Source of the DNA: Heterostelium multicystogenum
Lineage: Eukaryota; Evosea; Eumycetozoa; Acytosteliales; Acytosteliaceae
Assembly (NCBI GenBank): GCA_003667245.1
Contig: RCNN01000111.1
Location: forward strand, 21,117-85,116
Length of the DNA stretch: 64,000 nucleotides
Reading direction: 5' to 3'
The first letter of the stretch is position 1. Every line of letters begins with the position of its first letter. The notes under the pieces are model-generated. The model did not search any database. It was not told the origin of the DNA and saw only the letters and a list, made by a program, of their open reading frames with translations. The position numbers and the translations under genes are program-made. Below, in pieces: positions 1-14,791 of the stretch.

Positions 1-2522
1 TACAGTAAGCACACGGACACGTCTCTCACCACATGAATGAGTGTAGAGAAGAGCAGTCTGAATGGCTACGTATTTCGAAGTAATAGTGTCGGATATACCC
101 ATTTGAAGGGTGAATGACTTGTCGCCGTCGATGGTGGGCAGAGAGAGTAAGTCTGATGATTTGAGGAAGTAGTTACCGTGGTAGACGTTTGTAGTGATAC
201 CACGACTGGTTCTGACACGCATGACACTCTCCCAACCAGTTGGACGGGTGAGAACATGCATCAAGTTGGCTGCGAATGTCTGTCCATCACGCGAGGCAAT
301 GAAAGATGGGAAATAGAACAACTCACCACCTGTGATCTGTGGCAAGCACTGGAGTGAAGCAACATCAACATAATCAGTAGCAAACAAGAAAAGATCGACT
401 GACAAGTGGTGTGAAGAGTATGCCAATCCCAAATCCTTGTAGAAATCACCTGCGTCCTGTGGTGTAACAATTGAGTCTCTTTCTTTGTACCAAAACAGAC
501 TGGAATTCTCTGATTGGCAATCTTCCAAATGGTCCTCTTGGAATATAACTTTGTAATACAATAATCTTTCCACCTACACCTTGCTATAAACAATCGATCA
601 TCGTCAAATCATTATTATTAGTATCTAGATTAATTATTATTCAGAGTTTTGCTCTTGATGTTTAACATACACAAATTTGTAGTGCAGCTTTCAGAGCAGA
701 ACCAAGACATGATTCAACTTTCTGTGTTTTTCTTTCCATTTGCTTGATGATATCGAGACATGAATCGATGATGGGACGTGACTCCTTGAGATTGACCAAG
801 AACTCCTCATAGGGTGGTACAAAGATGTTATCCATTTCCGTTACGACGTACATCTTTGGTCGACCAAAGCTAGACTTTAAATTATAAAAATGTAATGAAT
901 CATCGAATGTTAAGAAACCAATTCTTGCTCTGGAATCACCTGGTATATCTACATCAAGTTCAAGTTCAATTTCGCAACAATACCGATTAGTATAAACGTA
1001 ATCTTGCTCGCTTCATATTCTAAACTACATACTATCTAATGATGCTTTAATGGATTCGATTGCGCAATTCAACATTCCTGAAACAACGGATTCATAGCAA
1101 ACATCGATCACAAAGAAATAGGATGGAGGCTGTGGTCCACGAATGGTGTATTCACTTGTTGCTAAAAACTCTGCACATCCTCTCAACAATTCTGGTCTGC
1201 TATTGATATCTGCACGTTTGCCTGTTGTCATATCGATTGGGCTGAAATAATCTTGTTGTGCTACAATATAGGTTGGTTAGGTTAAGTTAGTAGCGGACGA
1301 GGCTGTTGTTACAAGGGATGCTCCTGAATATACATACTTTCATTGATCATATCACAGACATTACATCGCCATCTGCCACCACCATCCATCCACATGACAA
1401 ATGGATTAATGTAAGCACGACATCTCTTACATCTTACAATAGTGGACGAGATAACTGGAATTGGATTCTATAATAGATCGGATATTAAAGTTAAAGTTAG
1501 AGATTTGCTAACAATACACTGTCGTCTCTAGGTGGTGTGTTACTTACAGCTTCATCATTGGCAAATGGATGGATTGTGCAACCAAGTGGAATGTGTATCT
1601 TTGAGAGTGTCGATGCTTGATGTGGAATGGCATTCATAGACATTCTCATATATGATTTAGGACAAAGGTTTTTCTGGTGTTGGAATAACTGGTTCAGTGT
1701 ATTGTTGTGGTTGTGTTGCTGCTTGGTGGTATGGCACGCTACTTTGTGGTTGTGTTGCAAGAACCATTGGGTTTGGCATTGGTGCTATATTACTATATTG
1801 CTGTGGTTGTTGGTACTGTTGAGTTGGTTGTGAGGGTTGAGTTGGTTGCATTGTTGGTTGATTATATTGTGGATATGCTTGTTGGTATTGTCCTGTTGCC
1901 TGTTGATGTTGCTGTTGATTATTATAATATGGCTGTTGTACAGTTGGATTTGTTGGTGCGGCTGTTGCTGTTTGGTTAGGAGTTGGGTATCCAGTGGTTG
2001 GTGGTTGTTGTGGCATCTGTTGATTATTATAATATGGCTGTGAAGTTGGATATGTTGGGGTTGGAGTTGGTGCTGGTGTTGGTGTTGGTGTGGCCATTGG
2101 ATATCCAACAGTTGGAGTGGTGCTATTGACATTTAGATTACCCATTGCATTTGTCAGCATCGCACTATTATCTGCATCGACGACATACTGACGCTTTGAG
2201 GTTGACACAGTGGTTGGTGCAGGGTTTGTTGTTGGTTGTGGAGGAACTGCTGTTGGAGGTGGGGACACTGGTGCATAGTTGTTGGGGTTGGTTGGTTGTA
2301 ATGGTGGTGAAATAACCTGGGTAGCAGGTGGAGTTGGTTGTCCGACACCATATGAAGAGAGTATCCAGTTGGCTGTGCCATGTTGATACTTCCGACCACT
2401 GGAGGAGCAGGTTGATATGCACCTACAACAGGAGGTTGAACAGGAGCAGCAGCATGTTGTGGGTATGGTTGTGGATATACACCGCCAGGTTGAGGTTGTT
2501 GTACCTGTGGTTGAACCAACAT
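1..2522 (-). CDS. sec24: COPII coat subunit Sec24, 3' end beyond the window
   Basis: Sec24 binds cargo and, with Sec23, forms the inner COPII coat on ER exit sites. Read right to left: a Pro/Gln/Asn-rich N-terminal region (about 2522-1660), then the zinc finger (about 1470-1340) with paired cysteines in VRCKRC and WRCNVC, then the trunk (about 1240-660) with RPELLRGCAEF, PQPPSYFFVIDVC and IGFLTFDDSLHFYNL. The beta-sandwich part runs off base 1 (DLFLFATDYVDVASL near 380). Introns fit at about 1460-1545 (GTAAGT donor) and 1250-1340, and more lie at about 970-1030 and 580-650. Two frame slips without splice sites occur at about 2360 and 560. The start is uncertain: the frame stays open upstream of the Met at 2522 (VYPTDPNN precedes it) to a stop near 2597, so a short 5' exon is likely. 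The family call is secure; exon borders are approximate. Confidence 0.9.
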
Positions 2523-3854
2523 ATTATTTGGATCAGTTGGATAAACTCTTTCGACATATTCCCTTATCTTCTTCTTATTATTATATATCTCTATCTATTT
2601 ATCTATCTGGTCTGATCTGATCTGGTCTTGATTATTTGATTTGGTTGATGTATATTATATAATGTTTAATTTAATTTGGTCGCTCCTGCTTCTTCACTTG
2701 CTTTGATTTGGTTTGGTGTTTGTTGATTGGATTGGTTGATTGGCCTGTGGATTGATAGGCTTCCTATTCCTTAAAAATGCAATGTATAAATATAATATAA
2801 ATATATATATGTGAAGTTGTGCTCAGCTCATCACCAAAAAACATAAAAAAAAAAAAAACTAATCTTTTTTTGTTTTTTTGTTGTATTTTTTTTTGATGTG
2901 TTTTTAACTTTTGACTTTATTTTGACTGTGGAACTGATCAAATAGTTTATTTTAGTTAAGATGCTGATGAACCAAGATGTTAAATACTCGATGAATCAAA
3001 GATAAATAAGATTGGATATAAATATTTAATGTAAATGTAGAACTACCAATTTTATATTAATATTGGTGAATATACAAAAATTTTCAATAGCTCAATTAGA
3101 ATTAAATGTTGAGTTTTTTGTGTTTATTTTTTTAACATAACACACGCTGAAATGCTACGCAAGTGTTCACAAATGAGTCATAGAAATGATTCATTAAAAA
3201 TGAAGTTCATATTACTACTTCGACGACTCCTATTAGCTAACTAAAGTTACGCAAGTTATAATTATAGTCCAAAGACGAACGTATCTATGATAACTAGATT
3301 TGTCATTTATTGTCTTATTTATTAATGAATAATCAATTTCCTATGTTCAGGAGACCATCACCAAATGATCCCAGGGTCACCAAGTAATTAAGATCAAGTC
3401 CTAAATGTTCACATCACCATTATATATTATAATAATGGTGTAAATTCAAATTAAAAAACTCTGATCTTTAAGAGAGCATTTATTCTTTGGTGATTAAATG
3501 GTATTCCTAAAAATCAAAAAATATCTGTGAGAATTATGATTCTTTGTAGTTTAAAAAACTTTCAAAGTTCCTGACAGTTTGATGATATCACTATCTTCTT
3601 TATACACTGGTGGGTGGGGTTCATTTATCACAATATCTAATCTCTAAAAATCAATAAACTATTAAATCAATGCATCAGATATCTATTATTATTATTATTA
3701 TTAATGTTTATAATTTAAGACCACTAAAGAATCTTCCAGCCAAAATATCTAGAAAGATAGAGGTATATAAAATACCTAACTCTTCCTTTCATTTTGATTT
3801 ATAAAACAAATAATCTCAACAAATTCAAATAGATTATTACAATCAATTATAAAA
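2523..3854. other. Intergenic region, A+T rich
   Basis: No convincing gene. It holds homopolymer T/A tracts upstream of sec24 (about 2840-2900), an inverted repeat at 3415-3440 and an ATT microsatellite near 3685-3703. It should contain the sec24 promoter on the left and the promoter of the rightward gene at 3855. Confidence 0.6.
3415..3440. repeat. Near-perfect palindrome, 9-bp arms
   Basis: Arms CACCATTAT (3415-3423) and ATAATGGTG (3432-3440) are exact reverse complements around an 8-base A/T spacer. It could form a hairpin or be a dyad binding site. No function can be assigned. Confidence 0.7.
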
Positions 3855-5036
3855 ATGATAAAACTAACGAAAGAGAGAAGAAATATAATTGGATTAATTA
3901 TATTTTTTCTACTATTTGTAGCACTTACAATATCATCACTTGTGATAACATTTAAATTCTTAGTTCCATCTGTAGGTAACACAACTTCGGTCGACTTTTT
4001 ATTTTTTATCGGGGTCGATACCATAACCATTACCAATTATTATTAAAAACACAAAATGTTAATTTTATATTTCTTTTTTTTTTTATCGAACTTAAGATAA
4101 GGAGAGCAAAGGAATTTTCGGAAGGAACTTGCTTGGGTAACTGAATCGGTAGTTGCTGGATCTTGTCAAATCTATGAGTGTGCCACTTTCAATAGTGGTA
4201 TATGGTGGTATCCTTATTGGGGTCCTTCCTACTTCTTCCGTCAAGTGAGTGGTGATGATAGTTCCTATAATAATGGAGAATCCGATGGTGACTCTGATGT
4301 CACTGGTCGATATAGTGACGGCTATGATCAAGGTGGAGATGGTACTTTTACTGATGGCGGTGAAGAAGATGGAGATGGTGGCGGTGAAGAAGATGGCGGT
4401 GATATTGGTGGAGAAGTTTCAATTGAAGGTTTCTCTTGAGCGTTTGGATCCATTGAGAAGCTCAAAAATCTACGACTGGAGGATCTTTTGGAAGTGGAGA
4501 GATCAGGCAAACATCCAGATTATTAAGGAACCTACAAAAGAAAAAAGAACATTTAGCTTCTGGTGATCATTGGAGCAGTAGCTCCGACGAAACGTTGCCA
4601 ACAAAACTATTGTGCACAAGGGTTCTAAATCTGGTAATTTTAGATGTTGGTATCGGATACTATACACAAATCGATGGTTTATGGTCAAAGAACCATGAAT
4701 GGGTGGTTTCATACACCAAACACTATAATGTTTCCCAGAGTTATCGATGTTACTACTTGACTCGCTCGCCTCCAACGTTATGTGGTTCAAGCCACCTCCA
4801 TACGATCAGAAAGCTTTGATTGTTGTATCCGTCCTGAGTGGTTTTGGCATTGCATTTTTAGTTCTAACAATAGCTTTCACCATACTCGTTAGAAGAGGAA
4901 ACGGTAGCACTTCTGCAAAACCCACAGCCAAAAGTGACTGTTTAAAACACCACTAATTAAGCCACAAATCGCTTCAACTGGAACGGCAAATTCAACTCCA
5001 ACCCAAAATCAATCCAAATCTATCAATAGTAATTAA
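3855..5036 (+). CDS. Putative two-membrane-segment protein, reading frame broken
   Basis: I do not recognise this protein. The first exon (from the Met at 3855) has a basic start and a strong hydrophobic segment of about 22 residues (IIGLIIFFLLFVALTISSLV), then a candidate GTAGGT donor near 3972. After 4100 an open frame carries a Trp/Tyr-rich stretch (IWWYPYWGPSYFF), an acidic Gly/Asp/Glu-rich stretch (4250-4430), a Cys-containing part (CQQNYCAQG, RCWY) and, near 4800-4900, FKPPPYDQKALIVVSVL leading into a second membrane segment. A Ser/Thr/Asn-rich tail ends at 5036. The segments lie in different frames, with slips near 4440, 4625, 4775 and 4940. The layout fits an outside loop between two membrane segments and a cytosolic tail. 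It is either a real gene with base-call indels or a decaying gene. Confidence 0.35.
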
Positions 5037-5197
5037 AATAAATTAGGTAAATTTAATTTTGTTCTACAATACCAATATCCCCATCAATTGTGGAGTACTT
5101 AGAAAGGACATATTTGATGCACAACAATATTGTTTGAAAATTGCAAAAATAGTGAAAAGTTCCAAAAATAAATCTTATTTAATCCATAAAATTCTCT

Positions 5198-5227
5198 AGT
5201 TCGTTAAATGATCATTTTTAACGAACT
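5198..5227. repeat. Inverted repeat, 11-bp perfect arms
   Basis: AGTTCGTTAAA (5198-5208) and TTTAACGAACT (5217-5227) are exact reverse complements with an 8-base spacer containing TGATCA. It sits between the gene ending at 5036 and the lectin-tailed gene starting at 5436, so it may be a 3' hairpin of the first or a dyad in the promoter of the second. Confidence 0.75.
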
Positions 5228-5324
5228 GTTGAAAAAACCTGAAATTTTTATAAAATCAAATGAAAATTAACTTGCTATTAAAACCATTTTAATCTACAAA
5301 TGATGATATACATAATTTTTCATC

Positions 5325-5377
5325 TCATCCCTCATGACCAAATTAATCATACGAAACAGTTTGGTTTTGAGGGATGA
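5325..5377. repeat. Long imperfect hairpin upstream of the lectin-tailed gene
   Basis: TCATCCCTCA (5325-5334) and TGAGGGATGA (5368-5377) are perfect 10-bp arms. After two weak positions the stem continues for six more pairs (ACCAAA 5337-5342 with TTTGGT 5360-5365). It ends about 60 bases before the start codon at 5436, so it would lie in the promoter or 5' UTR. Confidence 0.7.
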
Positions 5378-5435
5378 CCAAAGATTAAGTATAAATACAA
5401 CAGTTAATTAATCCATTCATAACAATTAAAAAAAG

Positions 5436-8262
5436 ATGATGTATAAAGTAATCTTATTATTATTAATAATTGTTCCTGGGAATTGTAATATCTCAAACAT
5501 CATATGCTTGTGATGGAAAAGTCAATAATGAATATTTCCAAAATTCATTGTAAGTGTATTAATTAATTGATTTATAATTTAGAATTATTGACTAACTATA
5601 ATCTTTTATAGACTTGCTCAAAGTGAATGGACAAGAATCGGAAGTATTTTGACCACAGGTGTTGGTGCAGTTCCCTATGGAATCGGTACTCTTGCTTCAG
5701 CTTTGTTTAGTTACTTTTGGAGAGCGGGTCAACCATCTATTGTTGAATCAATGACCAAGTACACAAATGAATTAATCAATACTCAATTGATTTGTAACAA
5801 TTATCTGGAGTCTTTAAATGATTTCGAAGGATTGAAAGAGGTTATTGGTGCATACTATTCATGTATTGACAATTCTACTTTCTGTGTCAGTAATCCAAGA
5901 GTGGTTGAAATCCGAGTTTAACAATCTTCTTGTCAATCATTTGAAGAACCTCCAAAGTGCATTCGGTGGTGTAAATTTCAATGCAATGAATCTGCAAATG
6001 AAAAGTTTCATTACTTCCACTCTATGTTCAATATATCAATCTCTATCTATCATTTTTGCATGACCAACTCATTGCTCCAACAAAATTTGGATGGACTCAA
6101 ACTGAAATTACCGCTATGAGCAATGAATTCGATAAATTGGCAAATAATGCATCAACCTATGTCTATTCAGTTTACAATTCCCAATGGGATACATACCAAG
6201 AATCCAATTATCTGGGTTATCCTGTTTTAAAAGGAGATGAATACAATGAATTAGCAAAATTCACAACAAAATACACAATTGGAGCCACAATGTTTGCGGA
6301 TAGATGGAAAACAATGAACCCAATTCATTATCCCTATGGTCCACTTCCATCAACCCCAAAATCCATCTTTACACCATTGATTGGTAAAACTTTCAGTGAT
6401 GATATTATTTCTGCTAAATCCCTATTAACATATGATGCACTTCGTAATAGAAATTGCAAATATCCTGTTAATAAGATACTCGGAATGAAAAATAATGAAT
6501 GGAATGTATGTCCAAACAAAAGTGCTCAAAGATTCTATGGTATCAGTGGTATTCAATTCCAATGTAAATCAGATACTCAAATTATTCAGAGTTATGGGTT
6601 GGCATACGATTCACATTTAGATTGGATGGGACAATCAATTCCTCTTGGATATGCATTTTCTACTCCAATGGATTCTTTCCTAACTTCAATCTCCACGTAT
6701 TATGGAAGTTATATTGATGCATTTGAAATTGGATCTTCGATGGGATTGATACCATATGGACTTTCGGGTAAATTTGATGGAACCGGAAGTACTGGAACAA
6801 CTAAAGTGAATTCCACATACCCTGGATTCTATCTCTCTGGTATTGCTGGATATACAAATGCTTATGGACCATCAGGAAGTGATTGTAAATCAAGAACATT
6901 CAGATCAATATCATATCAATTCACTGACTATTCTCAATGGATGCCTTCAAAAGATTCTATTCCAAAGATTCAAATCTATCAATATAGTGTTGATCAATCA
7001 TATAACAACAATCCTCGATACCTCTATTCAATCTATAGTATGGGACAAAACTATGAGGGATGGTCATATAATGGTCCAGTTTGGGGTGCATTATCATTTG
7101 GATATAAGAGATCAGACACTTCAATTGTTTATCAATTCCATAAAGTTCAAAATGATGGATGGAGATTCTATTATTCAACTAAATTCGATGTTGGAGATGG
7201 TTGGGAATTAGATTTCCCAGTTTTCAATGTTTATACAACATCATCGAGTGAAGCAAATGTTCCAGTTTATGAATTCAAAACAATGGCAACCTGCTGGAAG
7301 TGGAAAATCAGGATGGCACTTCTCATTCTCAACTGAAAAAGTCATTCCAGGATGGATCAATAATGGTATTGTTTGGTATTCACCACCTCAACTTGTTAAC
7401 TCTGATATTCAAATTAGAGGTAGTTCCGATAACATATACAAAGTGTTAAAGAATGTTGCAAGTCCTTCGATGTGTATTTCTGCAAAAAATGGAGTTGTTT
7501 CAACTGATACTTGCTCATTCAAAGATGCCAATCAGATTTGGAAGTTTGATTCATACAACAAAGGTAGGCAACTTGTCAACCCAATAAGTGGAAAATTGAT
7601 TTACAACTCAAATGGATCACCATCATTGATGACAACATCTGACACAAACAATATTTTGACTTACACTCAATTCATATATAATCAAAACAATGACAACTTC
7701 TTGATCAAATCTAAATCCAATGGAAAATGTCTTCAATTGAACAATGGAAATATTCTTCAATTTGTTGATTGCAATCAAAACAATCAAAAACCAAAGTTGG
7801 GTTGTGATGAAACTCGACAAAACAGGATTCCAAGGATTGGGTCCATTCCCATTCAACTTAGGAGGTGGTTGTCTTGATGCATATGGTCAATTGTGCCCAA
7901 CAACACTTAAAGAAGGTGAAAGACTGTATGACCAAATGGGACTACAATACCTCTATTTAAATCCAGAAGGGTATCTGCAATTATGGGGTGTTCTAGAAAA
8001 CAAACCATTCTGGAAATCGAATGAGAAACCAACCAATTCACCAGGACCCTACAAAGCCGTGATGCAATCGGATGGTAACTTTTGTGTTTATGGTGTCAAT
8101 GATGTTCCTGGTATAAGTATTGTATATTGTACTTTCTCTCATAACCAAGGGGGCACCATTCTCAATATTATAGCTACTGGATCGTATGGTTACATGTTGG
8201 TAGAGAATAGAGACAATGGAAATCGAGTTTGGTACCTAAAAGACGAATTCCATTTTAGTTAA
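5436..8262 (+). CDS. Secreted Cry-endotoxin-like protein with ricin-type and bulb-type lectin modules
   Basis: The start at 5436 gives a signal peptide (MMYKVILLLLIIVPG). A GT-AG intron at 5550-5611 keeps the frame (NSLLAQSEW across it). The next part (about 5640-6060) is helical and amphipathic, with a Gly/Ala/Leu-rich segment and an FWRAGQP-type turn. It resembles the helical pore domain (domain I) of Bacillus Cry proteins, a weak visual match. A long middle part (6070-7270) is Tyr/Ser/Gly-rich and probably beta. About 7460-7790 looks like a ricin-B trefoil (ANQIWKFD as QxW motif, SNGKCLQLNNG), and about 7880-8260 like a bulb-type mannose lectin (MQSDGNFCVYG). It may act on bacterial or cell-surface sugars; membrane insertion is only inferred. 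Frame slips occur at about 5490, 5910, 6050, 7285 and 7815, so it is either a pseudogene or an error-laden assembly of an intact gene. Confidence 0.55.
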
Positions 8263-8877
8263 ATTTAATAAAATAAATATTTAATTATCAATTCATCCTA
8301 TAGAATATGAAAGAATGATTACTTATTGATTATAGTACAAACATCCAGAAGATAATTTCAATAACCTTTTAAGATCAAATACCAAGTATTGAATTAATTA
8401 GTCAAAGTTGTAAAACATATTTAATACATTAACGATATATATTTATATTTATTTATAATACCAATCTACAAGGTGTTCTAAAACAAAACTGACTATTAAA
8501 CAATTAATTAAGTCACAAACAATCTCTTAACCCAACTCCAATCCATTATTTATTTTTGTTCTCTAACTCTCCCAATTTTTAATTAATATGGCATTTTTTT
8601 AAAACTTGATTGTTGTTCTATTGGAGAATCGTGTAGTGGAACCCATAGTAGTCTTGGAGGTGGAAGAACAGGAAACCCTTTTGATTTTCTCTCTACCCAA
8701 AATTAGTAATATTTAAATAATAATAATAAATGATGTTTGAATACAAATTTCATACCATTACTGGTATACTAATTCAATGGGTGGAGAATGTTTACTTATT
8801 CCAAAGAATATCTTTATTTCTGAGTCTGACTCATAAAAAGATAGCTTAATGAAATAGTGATTTATCAATAATATTAT
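8263..8877. other. Convergent intergenic region
   Basis: A+T-rich DNA between two genes that end towards each other. No ORF with coding character and no RNA gene seen. A short higher-GC patch at about 8630-8700 is unexplained. Confidence 0.5.
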
Positions 8878-9952
8878 TTAGAATGCATATAAAACAGTTT
8901 GATAGCTATTTCCCAATATATTGTTGGCAGAGAATGAAGACCCTTCTTGAGCAGTAGCCAAGTTAAAGAATGTGTATGTAAGGTTATCTTCAGTTTCTTG
9001 ATTTGGTGTTACAAAAACAATATAATCACCTACTTGGACCATTGGATAGAGGTATCCACTGAATATGGTTTTAAACGTGTACAATATCTTAATTTCACCT
9101 TCAATGCTAATGCTGGCAACACTATATCCGGTACGACATGAGTATACACCAAAAAGCTCTGATTCATAATAAAACAGTTGAAGAAAAGAGTAGAAATTTG
9201 TTGGTTGACCATTAATCAGTTTTTGACTAAGGATCTTGATTCCAGTCAAAAATAATCCAACCTCAGTCAAAAACATTTTGTTTGACTTTGGAAACAGTGA
9301 AAATAGCAGTGATTGAGTTCAAGTTTGTGTTGAGTGTAAAAATTGGTGTAGCATTCATATTTCCTGGGAAATCGTAGTTATCAAGATACCTATTTAATAT
9401 CGTATTATTAATATTTTGTAGCGGTATTAAATCTATGTTTAAATACATACATATGTCCATTTCTGAAGTCCATTGTCATCAAACATACATTCTCAGAGAG
9501 AGATGACATTCCAAGGGTTTTCACAATCAATTTTTGAGGATTATCAAAAATAAATGGCTGGGTAGTAACTGATGTTTCGATGGAGTTGTTAATAAAGTTG
9601 GCACTCAAATCAAGGAATTTTCCAGTTTCAATATAAAAATTTCCAATATATGTTCCATTCAATAAATCATCAATTACAATAGTAGCCTATTTAAATGAAA
9701 AATAATTAGAAATTCTTAAGCACTTTTAAACAAATGTAAATTAATATTTACAGCATTATTTTCTGGATTAAAACTTAAAACGGCTTCAACTGAGTTATAT
9801 TGACTGATTTCCCATTATTGATTTGATTTCACTTCCATCATTTAAACTAATAGAGGTATAAGTATCTCCAAAAGTCAACAAAGTGGTTGGTTTATTGTAT
9901 CCATAAACAATTCCAAAGGATAGGATAATTAATAAAGAAAGATAACTTTCAT
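8878..9952 (-). CDS. Unknown secreted protein
   Basis: No family recognised. The Met at 9952 (MKVIFL) leads, after a one-base slip in the tract near 9940, into a hydrophobic run (LLIILSFGIVYG) that makes a good signal peptide. Later exons read SVEAVLSFNPENNA, then after an intron near 9687-9750 NGTYIGNFYIETGKFLDLS, then after a second intron at about 9390-9450 YLDNYDFPGNMNATPIFTL, and the last part ends at 8878 (GNSYQTVLYAF). Composition is Asn, Thr, Phe and Tyr rich with several N-glycosylation sequons and no clear membrane segment after the signal, which suggests a secreted beta-rich protein. Further slips lie near 9275 and 9815. It is convergent with the lectin-tailed gene on the left. Confidence 0.5.
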
Positions 9953-10403
9953 TTGTAAAATAAGAATTTGATGTAAATAGGTTTTTTCTGTTGCCTGCTT
10001 TATATATATCAGACAATATAATTAAATAAGTTATTGAAAAATAGGAGGAATACTCCAAAGAACTTTTCTAAATATCTTTAATTTCTTTGGAATTGATTGG
10101 AAACAACAGAATGTTCAAACATAAACTAATACCAAAATGTGTATCAATCTACATGAAAGCAAAGTCAAGTGTAACTTGGACTTTTTCCACCTACATATGC
10201 AAAGTTGAGTTGAGTTACTCTAAAAAAAGAGTTTGTTAGGTGGAGGCACTTATAAATCTTGGTTAACTAAGATGGTATTTAGTTTGTGATTTTGATAAAA
10301 GTTTTTGTTTAGGCGCTGGTTTTCGAGTATGTTCCGCGATGTTTCCAATTTTTATTTCGTTTGTGCAAATACATAAAACTTACAAATTGTTACATAACAA
10401 AAA
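9953..10403. other. Intergenic region with a short inverted repeat
   Basis: Carries TCCACCTA (10186-10193) and TAGGTGGA (10237-10244), exact reverse complements 43 bases apart. It lies between the start of the secreted-protein gene on the left and the 3' end of ddx46, so it should hold the former's promoter and the latter's terminator. Confidence 0.5.
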
Positions 10404-13616
<3,213 letters not shown>

Positions 13617-14791
13617 ATCATCATCATATGATCAATCAATCAATCAATCAATCAATAACAATGTATTATTTCTGGTTTTTAGAATCTATAAATTACCTAT
13701 AAATCTATAAATCTACTATTATTATTATTATTATTATAATCTAACTAATTTAATAATACTAATATTAATTTATATATATATTGTTTTATAATTATATTTA
13801 TAGTTTTCGTTTTAATGAATTCATTAAAATTTAAATTTAGTGAATAAAAGAAATTTTAATTTTTACATTTTAACAACATTTCCATTCAGTTCAGTTTTCA
13901 CATCAATTATTATTATTCATTGTTGAATTTTATAAAATGATGATGGTCTCTCAAACAATAAAACCTTATTAAACTATATATCCGGGATATAGTATAGTAT
14001 ACTATAATATATTTATAGTTGTTCTTTATTTGATTTTAAGTTTCTTTAGAAGTTATCAAATGAATTAATTTTCAATGAATGATTAATGTCTTTGTTTGTA
14101 GAAAATATATATTAAAAAAAAAGAAAATTCTAATAATAAGATTATTTATATAAAAGTAAATAAGTTTATTAAATATTTATATAGTTATCTTATTTTATTT
14201 AACTATATAAAGTATTCCATTAATTCATTCAAAATAGATTTATCCAATAGTTTAACTTTTTTAATCAATTTAATTGTACTTTAGAGAATAAAATATCTAA
14301 AAGTTCTTTATACAGATATATATTTAATATTAATTTTTTATTAATAAAATATGTATTTTTAATCAAGTCTATTTAGATTTTTTTTATTAATATTTATCTC
14401 AATCAACTTTTAGAATACTAATAATAGTTGTAATAATAATTGTATTAAAATATAGATAGAGTTAATAATTTAATGGAAAAAAAAATAAAAAGTATTTCTT
14501 TTTTTTATTATTACTTTATTCTATTAACATTTTTATATTTAATAGATTATTAGATATTGTTGTTGGAATAAAATGGTAAGAGATCAATCGGAAATCGAAA
14601 AAGTTATTTGTACAGGTTGATTGCAATACTCTCTTTTGTTAAATAATAATAGTGGCTGAAATGTTGGATGATGGATGATGGATATTAGTTACAAATAGTT
14701 TGGTAAAATGGAAAGTGGACCATTTTAAATATGAAAAGAATGTATGTACATCTTCATTGAAGAAATTCCAACTTTGTTGATAGTCTCAGAC
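13617..14791. other. Intergenic region upstream of ddx46
   Basis: Very A+T rich. It holds the ddx46 promoter, a tetranucleotide run at 13631-13656, an ATT run near 13717-13735 and a perfect 14-bp palindrome TATAGTATACTATA (13993-14006). No gene seen. Confidence 0.55.
13631..13656. repeat. ATCA tetranucleotide microsatellite
   Basis: About six tandem copies of ATCA just upstream of the ddx46 start codon, probably in its 5' UTR or promoter. Confidence 0.85.

Noticed and set aside
1627..2132. Overlapping frames on both strands in the sec24 N-terminal region
   Set aside because: Products of the Pro/Gln-codon repeats of sec24 read in the wrong frame or strand.
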